Below are positions 26,701 through 35,600 of a stretch of 64,000 nt of DNA, piece after piece (position 1 is the first letter of the stretch; the number at the start of each line of letters is the position of its first letter). The stretch comes from Mimachlamys varia. Lineage: Eukaryota; Mollusca; Bivalvia; Pectinida; Pectinidae. Under the pieces are notes generated by a model. The model was given only the letters and a program-made list of their open reading frames with translations, searched no databases and was not told the origin of the DNA. Location: positions 5,699,282 to 5,763,281 of the forward strand of contig OX392536.1 in NCBI GenBank assembly GCA_947623455.1, in the 5' to 3' direction. The position numbers were made by a program, and so were the translations under genes.

Positions 26701-28777
26701 ATGAATAACTGTTACTGGTCTACCGGCCGACATTTTTACGCCACTTTTTCTGATTCTGTTCACAGGTAGCGAGGGACAAAGCTGTGAAGAACTGGGTTTT
26801 CTCTGAGGGTATCACGATGCCAGAGGACACCAGCTATGGCTCAGGATATCCCGGAGGTCAGTGTTTAGGAGTTTATCTTGTGGATATTTCTCACCAGATT
26901 ATTTATGCGATAGTTCTACAGATATTGACATTATGTGTAACTTGCATTAAAAAATTGAAAATACTGTAATTTCCTGCGTACTACCCCCACCGGGGTATAG
27001 CCTGCTGGAAGTAAATAAAGGCATTTTTGAGACTTTTGTCAAATAAATTCCAGATAACCCGCACTGGCAGATTGCCTGCGGGTTATACATCGAATGTATA
27101 CCTAATGAGTACGAAGGTACTTAATTTGTGTCTGACTTTGTGATTTATCGTTTTCAATATTGGAAATTGGAGACATATGATTAAAATAATTAATGTGTTA
27201 ATTTTGTAAATATATATGTTTATGTGTATAATTTCAGCTATATATAAACTTATCACTGATAGTTTTTGCTTACAAAAAGCGTTGATCTACATGTTGATAA
27301 AAGTGGAAACATTTAACAACGTATAGCCTGCATTTGGTAATAATTTGGTAATAAAAATCCATATATAGTCCGCACCGGCAGATAGCCCGCACTGGGCATC
27401 TTCTGATGTAAAAATCGTAGAGCCGCAGGCAATACGCAGGAAATTACGGTAATATATTTAGCACACTTACATTCTTACACATTACCAAATTCAAACAGAT
27501 AAGTGCAATGATGATTTGGCACATTCTCAAAATACTTGTTGTAGAAAGCAATATACAGGCACGGTATTTAGCTTGCTGAAAAATGTTTCCTTTAATTTGA
27601 TGATGGAAATCTTTGTTGTTGTTTTAACATTTTGTTATTTGTCGACAGATCCTAACACCAAGAAGTTTATGAGTGACCAGTTAGACAAAGTGTTTGGATA
27701 TCCTCAGTTTGTCCGATTCGGCTGGTCCACTGCCTCCCAGCTCATAGAGAAACAGGGCTACCCTGCAGAGTGGTAAGTATAGATAGGCTATCCTCAGTTT
27801 GTCCGATTCGGCTGGTCCACTGCCTCACAGCTCATAGAGAAACAGGGCTACCCTGCAGAGTGGTAAGTATAGATAGGCTATCCTCAGTTTGTCCGATTTG
27901 GCTGGTCCACTGCCTCACAGCTCATAGAGAAACAGGGCTACCCTACAGAGGGGTAGGTATACAGTATATAAGCTGTCCTCAGTTTGTCTGATTTGGCTGG
28001 ACCACTGCCTCACAGCTCATAGAAAAACAGGGCTACCTTACAGAGTGGTTAGTAAAGATAATTTAAGATATCTTCAGTGTGTCCGCTTTGGCTGTTTGAG
28101 ATCCTCACAGCTCATATTAACACATTGTCATTTCTTCTTGTATTCTGATTCTTTTTTTTTTCTGGAAATGTTACATGAAATACATAGATAACATAAACAC
28201 CTTTCACACTCAATCACATACACTTAGTCTAACATCATCATCATACTAAATTAAGACATCAAATTATCATCAAAATAACCATGATGGTCTCATCACAGTA
28301 GTCTGTCTCAAGATCACCATCACATTCAGCATCATCATCATTACCATCCCATCATAATAATCATTATTATCATCACAATCCTTATTATCATCACAATCAA
28401 TTATCATCATTATCATTACCATCCCATCATAATAATCATTATTATCACTGATATCATTTTGTTATCATGCTATAAAAATCATCATTCCATCATGCTAATC
28501 ATTTTCATCATCACAATCAATCATCATCGCCACTCAAATTAACACAATTATCATCATCATCCCATCAATATTTCATGTCTTATCAACTTTCTTCCACCAG
28601 AGATCAAAATAATTTCTTGACTGTTGTGATTGCAGGGAGGATGATGATGACGATGATGATGCCACTAAGAATACTCCAGCACTTACAGCATTCTTCAGTA
28701 AAAAGGGCGAAGACAGAAAAATGCAAAAACATAAATATTTCAAAGACAGATGTTTGACCTCTGTTAGTGAATTATGA
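17606..28777 (+). CDS. RNASEH2A: Ribonuclease H2 subunit A, complete eight-exon gene (303 aa)
   Basis: Catalytic subunit of RNase H2, the nuclear enzyme that cuts RNA in RNA:DNA hybrids and removes single ribonucleotides from DNA. Exons: 17606-17732, 20104-20175, 21863-21992, 23132-23219, 24854-24991, 26766-26856, 27649-27772, 28636-28777; all junctions are GT..AG and phases agree. The product is 303 aa, the family's usual length. The type 2 RNase H fold shows its four acids: D34 and E35 in [13 protein letters not shown]143 in VDTVG, D171 in ADALYP. DSKTL (67-71) and the YGSGYP loop (208-213) are also present. The C-terminus has an acidic run, a PIP-box-like TPALTAFF and a conserved HKYF end. 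The start ATG has G at +4. Upstream frames are short. AATAAA directly follows the stop. Introns are rich in repeats. Confidence 0.97.
18354..18742. repeat. Tandem array of mini-hairpins in RNASEH2A intron 1
   Basis: About four units of roughly 90 bp, each a string of perfect short inverted repeats: GAGAAG-TAT-CTTCTC, GTCCTG-TAG-CAGGAC, CGCTG-TAT-CAGCG and GTACTG-TAG-CAGTAC. Three of the four share the core CTG-TA(G/T)-CAG. Stems are 5-6 bp with a three-base loop. Both strands are open for long stretches, but the apparent proteins are repeats of the unit and not conserved in kind. No known family recognised. Confidence 0.9.
19110..19258. repeat. Imperfect inverted repeat
   Basis: The left end CTGTAACAGACCGGACACAG and the right end CCACGGACGTCCTATTACAG are imperfect reverse complements, with GTGTCGG/CCGACAC pairing inside. 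Probably a degraded fold-back element. Confidence 0.5.
19513..19781 (+). mobile_element. tRNA-derived SINE with 18-bp target duplication
   Basis: The head reads GGCTCAATGGTTAGAACG (A box) then CGGGTTCAATTATTCCCG (B-box region), and the loop TTTCCAA would place a TCC (Gly) anticodon. The body continues with CTGCCCCATCTGGTGATGAC and ends at GGAGGAGTGTGG. It is bracketed by TATAATTAGCCAGCGTTA (19495-19512) and the same 18-mer with one mismatch (19782-19799), a target-site duplication typical of L1-type retroposition. Lies in RNASEH2A intron 1, sense orientation. Confidence 0.88.
19951..20034. repeat. Fold-back repeat, TATATCATCACT motif
   Basis: AAAACTTATATCATCACT at the left pairs with AGTGATGATATAAGTTTT at the right, with two further TATATCATCACT-type copies between. 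It lies 70 bp before the intron 1 acceptor of RNASEH2A. Confidence 0.8.
20104..20175 (+). CDS. RNASEH2A: RNASEH2A exon 2
   Basis: Completes the VLGPMVYG motif and encodes residues 43-66. Acceptor CCACAG|G, donor GCAG|GTATGG. Confidence 0.95.
20466..20853 (-). mobile_element. TTAA-flanked MITE, copy 3 (family A)
   Basis: Full-length reverse-orientation copy with TTAA at both ends (20466-20469 and 20850-20853). The inner sequence is the reverse complement of copies 1 and 2. Inserted in RNASEH2A intron 2. Confidence 0.92.
21863..21992 (+). CDS. RNASEH2A: RNASEH2A exon 3
   Basis: Encodes [11 protein letters not shown] and the segment through [11 protein letters not shown] (residues 67-110). Acceptor TTTTACAG, donor AGCAG|GTAATG. 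Confidence 0.95.
22282..22411. repeat. Fold-back element
   Basis: ACTCTTTCATGACCAGGGGT and TAAGATAGGGAAATTCCACC form a left arm of about 42 bp that is repeated inverted, with few mismatches, at 22371-22411. The loop is about 46 bp. In RNASEH2A intron 3. Confidence 0.88.
22777..22920. repeat. Fold-back element
   Basis: GTCCCAGGATCATGAAACAA at the left edge is exactly inverted at the right edge (22901-22920). The arms continue with matches around CTTAAGATTGT and TTAGCCAATCA. In RNASEH2A intron 3. Confidence 0.88.
23132..23219 (+). CDS. RNASEH2A: RNASEH2A exon 4
   Basis: Encodes the end of residue 110 to 139 ([20 protein letters not shown] region). Acceptor TTTCACAG, donor GAG|GTAAAA. Confidence 0.95.
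23344..23790. mobile_element. Long-arm fold-back transposon with 9-bp target duplication, copy 1 (family C)
   Basis: The ends CATCGTGGGAAACCCATGGT and the inverse of ACCGTGGGTTTCTTGACGAT define arms of roughly 55 bp. It is bracketed by a perfect 9-bp direct repeat, GGTGTAATG (23335-23343 and 23791-23799). Long arms plus a 9-bp duplication suggest a Mutator-like non-autonomous element. In RNASEH2A intron 4. Confidence 0.85.
24185..24380. repeat. Near-perfect 196-bp palindromic fold-back element
   Basis: The terminal CTGGCCCTGGTTTCATCAAC is exactly inverted at the right end. The arms continue through TTAAGGAA-type blocks and AAAGCATTACAGAATTT, with almost no loop. A decayed relative lies at about 25693-25825. 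In RNASEH2A intron 4. Confidence 0.9.
24854..24991 (+). CDS. RNASEH2A: RNASEH2A exon 5
   Basis: Encodes residues 140-185 with two catalytic acids: D143 in VYVDTVG and D171 in KADALYP, then VGAASICAK. Acceptor GTCCAG, donor AAG|GTAAGG. Exactly 46 codons. Confidence 0.96.
25440..25640 (-). mobile_element. tRNA-derived SINE, V-SINE-like
   Basis: On the minus strand it opens GGCACTGTGGTCTAGTGGTA (A-box region), has a B-box-like GTTTGAGTCCC, then GTATCCTTGAGCAAGATACT. That last block resembles the conserved central domain of V-SINEs, which include the molluscan RUDI family (family assignment from memory). In RNASEH2A intron 5, antisense. Confidence 0.65.
25884..26303. mobile_element. Long-arm fold-back transposon, copy 2 (family C)
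   Basis: Arms of about 68 bp: left GAAACCCACGGTACACTTCT with CAGACAGGTAATCTTCTTTT, inverted at 26229-26299. The termini match the copy at 23344-23790. Flanking 9-mers CAACACTGA and CAACACCAA agree at 7 of 9 positions, a worn target duplication. In RNASEH2A intron 5. Confidence 0.82.
26480..26513 (+). repeat. (GAGT)n microsatellite
   Basis: About eight uninterrupted tetranucleotide units in RNASEH2A intron 5. Confidence 0.95.
26766..26856 (+). CDS. RNASEH2A: RNASEH2A exon 6
   Basis: Encodes residues 186-215, with [10 protein letters not shown] and the substrate-contacting YGSGYPG segment. Acceptor TTCACAG, donor GGAG|GTCAGT. Confidence 0.96.
26961..27453. mobile_element. Fold-back element with 23-bp terminal inverted repeats
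   Basis: ATACTGTAATTTCCTGCGTA at the left is inverted as TACGCAGGAAATTACGGTAA at the right. Inner sub-repeats TAACCCGCACTGGCAG and AGCCCGCACTGGGC recur. No coding capacity. In RNASEH2A intron 6. Confidence 0.75.
27649..27772 (+). CDS. RNASEH2A: RNASEH2A exon 7
   Basis: Encodes residues 216-256 including [19 protein letters not shown]. Acceptor GTCGACAG, donor GAGTG|GTAAGT. The last 77 bases, with their donor, are repeated downstream. Confidence 0.95.
27696..28117 (+). repeat. Tandem partial duplication of RNASEH2A exon 7 with its donor site
   Basis: A 90-bp unit made of the last 77 bases of exon 7 plus the first 13 bases of intron 7 is repeated head to tail, with starts at 27696 (true exon), 27786, 27876, about 27971 and about 28065. 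Copy 2 is almost identical and keeps GAGTG|GTAAGT. Copies 3-5 decay progressively (GGTAGG, GGTTAG donors). None carries an upstream acceptor, so they look like dead exon pieces. Confidence 0.95.
28225..28565 (+). repeat. Degenerate ATC/CAT-rich simple repeat
   Basis: Interrupted runs of ATC triplets (CATCATCATC, ATCATTATCATC) near the end of RNASEH2A intron 7, about 70 bp before the exon 8 acceptor. Confidence 0.9.
28636..28777 (+). CDS. RNASEH2A: RNASEH2A exon 8 (C-terminus and stop)
   Basis: Encodes W257 to L303 and TGA. The segment begins with an EDDDDDDD run coded by GAT/GAC triplets. It then has TPALTAFF, which fits a PCNA-binding PIP box apart from T at the Gln position, and a conserved HKYFKDR end. 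Acceptor GATTGCAG. Confidence 0.94.
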
Positions 28778-28783
28778 AATAAA
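28778..28783 (+). terminator. Polyadenylation signal AATAAA of RNASEH2A
   Basis: AATAAA begins one base after the stop codon. If it is used, the 3' UTR would be only a few tens of bases. No other AATAAA is seen in the next 100 bases. Confidence 0.6.
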
Positions 28784-28989
28784 TGTTAATGCTTTAAAAT
28801 TCTGTTTTAGTCTTTTGTAAATTAGAAAAGAAATTCCCGTTTCTTTAATATATCTGTTTCAACTTAATAAGGAAAACTTTTAAAGTTAGAAAGAAGATGT
28901 AACTTATTAGTCCACAAAAGTTACAATAGATATTGTAATCCTGCTTAATTTCTTTAATACCCCAGTCAGCTAGTCATTGTATCATTTTG

Positions 28990-29155
28990 TTTTAGACATG
29001 CACCTGCAATACTCTTACGTTATTGCCAGGACATGCATTTGATACATTCTTGCACAATTGCAAGGACATGCATCTGATATATTCCCGTGAAGTTGCCAAG
29101 CCATGCATCTGATATACTGTCGTGTAATTGCCAGTTCATGCATCTAATACAATTT
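28990..29155 (+). repeat. About 40-bp tandem repeat, four units
   Basis: Four imperfect units carrying ATTGCCAGGACATGCATCTG and a GATAYAYT-type block. Confidence 0.8.
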
Positions 29156-29589
29156 GGATAAAAAAGTAATTAATATTAGAGGTATGTAGCGAATTCATTG
29201 CATACTCAAATGAGTAGTTAAGGAGGTTGTACAACCCATCAACTTATTCGGGTTTTCTTTTTCGCTCGCCGATAGCTTTAACTTGTGGAAAATAAGAAAC
29301 AAAATTACGTAATGTTCACAATATGTAAGACTATAACTTCTACATCTAGGATGTAGGCCCTTCTGAAAATAATTAGAGTGTAATGTCTTCGCTTAGCTGT
29401 GTTGTGGGAAAGAGTAAGAAACATGTCTCTCTCGTTCAATATGCATTTATTTTCTGGCCCACGAATTCACAATATATCCTCCTTTTTAGAAAGTTCTAAC
29501 ATTTGCATGCATATGTCGACAGATTATCTCCCTTAGACTATCATTCTCTCTCTCACCCATTATAAACATTGTACCATACGTATACATAT

Positions 29590-30085
29590 ACAACAAGAGA
29601 ATACCGAAGCGTCAACAAAACCATAATCCGAACTCAAATAAATTAAAGTTAGACAAAATACATGTATGCACAAAAATGAAAGATTTACATAGAGACCCCT
29701 GCAAAAGTACAAGAGAATAGGACCAGCTAAGTGTTCCGGAAAAGTAAGCATTTTCTGCTTTATCGACGAGACCCGTCATGTAAATCTTGGTCACATCCAT
29801 GAAAACATCAATTCCTCAAATATTAGGAATAAGATTCATCAGTTTGATATGAATGATATAAACGGAGTTTGCTTTGTACACAAACTGGAATTGAAAACTT
29901 AATTTGCGAGCTTCCGAAAATGTCTGTTTCCTTTGTCAAGCAAAGAGTACAATAGCCGAGTGTCGGTGTCCTGACCGCTGACATCAGCTCACTCCCCAAA
30001 ATAGGGCGATCAATTCCTCAAAACCGAGTCTTCATTGTCTATCGCAACAGGTAAGCACACTTTTACTCAAAATCGTCCATCTTAA
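29590..30085. repeat. Dispersed repeat family D, copy 1 (interrupted)
   Basis: GAGAATACCGAAGCGTCAAC, then AAGATTTACATAGAGACCCC and CTTTATCGACGA blocks. These recur at 31045-31330 and 37998-38300 in the same orientation, with a stub at 35683-35720. Here about 190 bp separates the two conserved parts (second part at about 30018-30085). No TIRs or coding capacity seen; possibly the tail of a retroelement. Confidence 0.75.
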
Positions 30086-31044
30086 AATCTCACAAATTTA
30101 AAGACGCAACATATTTCCCAAGAAGACAAAAATGGCGACCATAAAACTTGTTAAAAGTTCTATACCAACTTCAGCAGTCTGAAATTAAATGTTGGGAGAG
30201 GGACACTGTCCTTGCTTATAAAGGCAAGGTGCAGGTAATTTGAATTAAATACAACTGAATGAAAAAAAAAATCCTAAAAGTAATTGTCATCATATTTCTT
30301 TTAATGTAAAACATGTTTTTTACAAAAGAGGACAACTTTCAATCAAATCATAAAGCATGTATACGAAAATATCAAGGAAAATCTGAGTGGGGATTTAAAA
30401 AAAAGTTTTTCTCACAAGAGACATGAAACAGGAACAAAGGAAGGAGAGAAGATGGAACAGAGGGCGTATACGGACAAATTAAACCAACGAAAAAAGTGGA
30501 ACCCACGGTGTCCATTCAAGCAACCCCGGGACAAGGGAAGGGTGGTAACCTGATGTTTGGGGATTGCTCCGCCACAGGCCCACTCAAACCTAACCCTGGT
30601 AGCCATGTACACCAATCGGTAAAAAGCCGCGATCCCCCAATAACCCCAAGCCAAAACAGTCAGCAATTCAGTCCAATAGCCAGGGACCAGCGTGGATATA
30701 ACCTCTCCGCATACCATGGGACCACTCGTGTTAGATGACGAACCCACTATGATCTACAGGAATATCTCTACTGACGAGCAAAATGAAACCTAACCTCGGG
30801 AAGAACCAATGTCGCCCGAAGTGCAAAGAGCGTAGGACAACAATTTATGTTTTTAAACCAAGAGACAACAACCCTAGCTAGGAACCATAGTTCCCTTTTG
30901 TTTTTCCCCTTTTTTCCTCCTCTTCAAAAACAGTACAAACTTAAATGTTCAAACACTCATGAAACAAGTTTTCTTTTTTCTCTCTCATTTTTTCCTACAT
31001 TAGAAATGAAAACTAGTAATTGAATGAGTCTATGTATGAAAAAC
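30086..31044. other. Intergenic, unassigned
   Basis: Contains a G/C-richer island (about 30420-30860) open in short frames on both strands. None shows a known domain, compositional coding signal or splice-bounded exon that I can support. Confidence 0.4.
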
Positions 31045-31330
31045 AAATCGGAGAATATCAAAGCGTCAACAAAACCATAATCCAAACTCGAAATCGATTA
31101 TACTAGAGGCAAAACTTGAACAAAGGAAAGACTGACATGGAGACCCTCGCAGAAGTACAAGAGAATAAATAAAACCAGGTGTTGCGGAAGAGTAAGCGAC
31201 TTCTGCTTTATCGACGACACTTGCTATGTAAATCTTGTTCACATCCAAGTAAACATCAATCCTGAAAATGAGAACCGAGTTATCATTGTCAATCACAACA
31301 AGTAAGCACACTCAGAAACGCCCATCTTCA
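31045..31330. repeat. Dispersed repeat family D, copy 2
   Basis: Matches 29590-30085 and 37998-38300 through TCAACAAAACCATAATCCAA, GGAGACCCTCGCAGAAGTAC and GAGAACCGAGTTATCATTGT. Confidence 0.8.
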
Positions 31331-32463
31331 TATCACACTAAGACGTAAAAGTGAACAATTGAAGTACAAATGCAATATTCTGTTTGAAAAATCTTTGAAT
31401 ATGTATATATATGTATAAATAAAAAATATATCTAGCTGTAAATGTGTCTCCTTTCGTAAGATCTCTTGATAATGTTAAATTGATATAACTGATATTCCTG
31501 TTTAATATCTTCAATGACTGGACATCCTCAAAGCGGTTAATCCTACATACATGTAAACCACTTGGTACGATTACATGTAACATGGCTATGTAAGCTGACT
31601 CATCGTTTTCAATCTCCGGACGAAATATTAATTGATGGATATGAAATTAATATGTCCGGATATGCACGAAGAATGAAGATATAATGATATATATAACTGT
31701 AAACGGTTATATCACAATAATTTCGAAATTACCTAGAAATACAAATATATTGATTGTGCCGAAAGATTATGATTGTCCCTATCTAGAGAGTTTCCAACTC
31801 AAATCAAAAGTTTGTTTAAATACGCATTTTACATTCAATATCATTTACGATTGTCACTACCTATAGAGAACTTCATGTTTTTTTTTCATTCTTCAGTACA
31901 TAATAAGACAATAATTCCATGGAAGTGGATGTGTCGCCTGCGCAGCAAGCTGGGAAATGAGCTTTAGATATTCATTTTATCGATTCCAAGTTTAATTTGT
32001 ATAATTTGCTTTATGGATCCCCATGCAGTGAATTAACTGGCAGATTATGGTGTTAAGGTGTCCCGTGACGCTGACTTCCCATGGTTATAAATATGATTCT
32101 GATATTTATATACAGAAACCAGTAAGCATTTCATAAAGGTTTGGGTGATTTACCCACAAGGAACCGGAGACCGATTTTCTATTGATAGAATTAGTGACCT
32201 TGACTTTTGAACATGACAAATAATCCGAAATAGGCACTTTTGGTAAGGAAGCACTATATGAAGTTCGAGTTTTTGATCGGCCAAAGGCAGAAACCGTTGT
32301 GCGGACGACGCCGACAAAGCGATACCTTTAAGTCACCTTTTTAGGCAACACATGCAAATGATGATTTTCTTTTAACCTCTAATTTATCATTTGATATCAA
32401 TTGCTTTGAAACTGACGCCACTTTTACTTTACTTTTAAAACATCATGTCGGACACACCAGCGA

Positions 32464-32687
32464 CTATCCACTTCCTGCGTGCCCATTGTCCCGGTAGACT
32501 TCTTGTCCTCTTTTCCGTTTCTTTGGCGTGGGCATAAAAGGGATATATTCCAAGCCTTTCCAGTTTTTAATGGAATCAGGCAGCCAGGTATCGTATAACT
32601 CCAGCCCTTCCACATAGTTATTAGTCACCCCGGACTCGCCTTTCTCCTGGTGCTGCCAAGCCGCGATTCCTCTTTCCTCCAATGTTC
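32464..32687 (-). CDS. SLC23: SLC23 (minus copy) last exon
   Basis: Acceptor AACAG|GAACATT. It encodes GTLEERGIAAWQHQEKGE, a cytoplasmic C-tail rich in K/R (PTPKKRKRGQE), and ends with TAG at 32464-32466. The PGTxEERG start is diagnostic for the family. Confidence 0.93.
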
Positions 32688-35600
32688 CTGTTAACGTTAA
32701 AAGGGATAGACGTCCATTTGTCTAGCTGCACATGTTTATGTCATTTGATTAAAGATACAGTAAAACCACCATGTAACGTCAATTTTTATTATCCATCTCG
32801 GTGATGTTTCATTGTTCCTTCATATCTGGTTTTAAGATCACATACCCAAAAGGCCTGATGGATAGGACCCATTAGGGGAAACACTTTAGCACAAAATATC
32901 TTTGAAATCCTTCTCCTTTTGAAGAAATGACCGGATACCGTCAAACAATTTGGTCTGAAGCATCATTGGATGAAGGGAATGCAGTTTGTACAAATTGTCG
33001 GATTGACCCGCGTCGGCCAACGAGACGGGGCCAAACAGGGGAAAAATTATATTTTGTTTTGTAAATCTTTCCGTATGAATAACAGGATATTTTCCCAAAT
33101 TTTGCCTGAATCATACATGGAGGAGGGGGATTCATTTTTATTTCAACGGTGGGGCTGGCACTCTGGGGAATACAGGGACGAGGCTCGAAGGGAAATGTAG
33201 TAATTTTTTAATAAACTTTCTTCTTTTGAATGAAAGGATATTGTTTAAAAATTGTCTGAAGCATCTTTGTGTGAATGAGATTCAATTTTATGTAAACAGT
33301 GGGCCAGCCACCGAATGGCCCGAGGGGGGCTGGGGGAAAACGGAGAAAAACTAATTAAAGGGTTTTAGGCACCGGACCCTTCTGCTTCTACATATTAGTT
33401 TAAAACATTTCGATTCTCACCTTTTTGCCCTTAGCATCACCGAAGAGTCCTAAGAGGACGAAACAGCTGTATGATACAGTTTGATATTTTTTCAGCATAC
33501 TGTATGTATTACAACTTGTTGATGGTAAATGTTAATCATTTACATAATGTAACAAAAGTTAACTACAGTTGTGGTAACGCACAACGCACCAAAAATTGCG
33601 TGCGTACACTGTTCACACATACGTCGCCCATGGTGCACACAACTGGGCGATCTAAAGATCGTGCATTCATGTGTGCGATTTTCACCGCACACACGCAAGA
33701 TTTGGTATATTTGGTCGATACATATTACGGAATGAAGAAATACGGAACTCTCTTGTCGAAACACTAAGTAAAAAGCATCATATTAATTCGGATTATGTTA
33801 ATTTATGTTCTGCAGGCAGAGATATTCTTAATAAAATCCTATGCACCATGCTACATACTAGTGTTCTAAAATATACTATGTTGCATACTATGTACATTTC
33901 TAAAAGTAAAACATTGCATTCAGTTACATTGGCAGTAAGTTATACAATGGCCATGTACCTGGTATTGTGTTGTCCAGAAAGCAAGCTATTATGGCTCCAG
34001 AAAAGTTAGGATTTCCTAAAAGTCCTTTCAATAAGAAATCCACTTCTGTGTTTCCTGTTAAATATTTGAAAATGAACTACAGATACATAATAAAACAAAT
34101 ATTACATTATTTCATAAAAATTAAAATATACGAAATACTTTAAATTAACAATTGTTAGCAATAACCTTATTTTATCAATTTTTATGCATTCCATTAAATA
34201 ACAATTGCACTATTTACGGTTTCTGTATATTACTTTCTATAGCGTCTGTTGGTAATTTATCAGTGTACCTATCTCTTTAAATGCGGATGTATGCGAAAAT
34301 ATTGAGTGCGCTAACATACGTTCGTTAACAGTATATATTCATTGAAAGGTAGGCACCGAATAAATTGTCATATTAATATCGAGAGTTTCCCGACCAGAGA
34401 AATGTCTGCAATAAACCATTAATTCAAGTTTCCAAATAAATCGTTTTTAAACATGTTTTTATTTGCATACGGTTTTATATCTTTGTCTTAGGATGATCAT
34501 AAAATAATATTCGAACTTAAATATTCGTTTGAACTGAATACGCTTTCAACACTAGATACTGTAGACTTTCTTGGTGGTGTAAGAATATCAACTTCGCTTC
34601 CTGGGAAAACCACACTTGTAAATATAGGCGTAAAAGCGAATTTCCTGTTGGACCAAGGGCGGACAAAATATGGAGACACAAAATAAATATTTGATATCAA
34701 ATAGTAAAGTCAGTTTTAAAAAAATCATAATTTGAATAACATACAATACGCGCCAAGTGGTTGACAATGAATAGACGAATGCCAGTGGAAGTACAAATAC
34801 TAAAACATAGTATGTGACATTTAATTAAGCATATCCAAAAATGCTTACATATCTCATTTTATTGACAAAAGCAAGCTATATTGCACTAGCTGAAATGATC
34901 AAGTCGTTTTATCATTCAAGTGTTGGTTTGCCTATCTACTGTTAAGTCACCATAGGTACTACACTATCGCAAAAAAACTTATACAAAGTAACTTGAAGTC
35001 TCCCAACTACACACACTTGCAATATACACACATATAAAATAAAAACAATTTCAAAACTAGACCAAACTTTTAGTGTTACACAATAGCCTACCCGTATCTA
35101 TGTCTTTGGGGTAGGTTTTCACCCAGAGTGGTACAAGAAGTCCCATGAGGAGAGCAATCCCCATAATTGCCAGGTTTCGGGATGACGTCAGATCGACAGA
35201 GACCAGATTAGATAACACTACTCCATTAAACATGCCCATCATGATGATAAGTGCCCCGCCTAGGACGGGGTAAGGGATGGTGATAAAAATGGCAGACACT
35301 TTCCCTATCACTCCGAAGATGATGTAGACTACCCCAACCACAATAAAAACACTCCGACTAGACACCTGCAAGAAAAAATGAGATAGTGTATATGTAAATA
35401 AACCTCCTTATTATTATGCTAATGTGAAGAAATTAAAACTGTTCTTTGTCCTGAGTAGTTGTAAACCAACTTATTTTCGCGGCAGCTTAATTTCGCGTTT
35501 TCATATGTAATGACTATTTCACGCAATTTAACTTTGCGATAAATACGGTCATAAATCCTATGTATATAGTACAAGACAGTACTCCTACAATTGGCATACC

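Noticed and set aside
30412..30747. 111-codon minus-strand frame, and a KPNPG on the plus strand resembling a 2A peptide
   Set aside because: The frame has no domain. The 2A consensus needs DxExNPGP; here the preceding residues and the final Pro do not fit.
34497..34700. Possible SLC23-like GG..PG pattern near 34560-34610
   Set aside because: It is on the wrong strand for the gene and lacks the LDNT motif; the true exon is at 33959-34054.
32687..35092. Direct splice from the exon at 35092 to the last exon at 32687 (in frame)
   Set aside because: A matching exon with correct splice sites and phases was found at 33959-34054, restoring the conserved penultimate TM segment.
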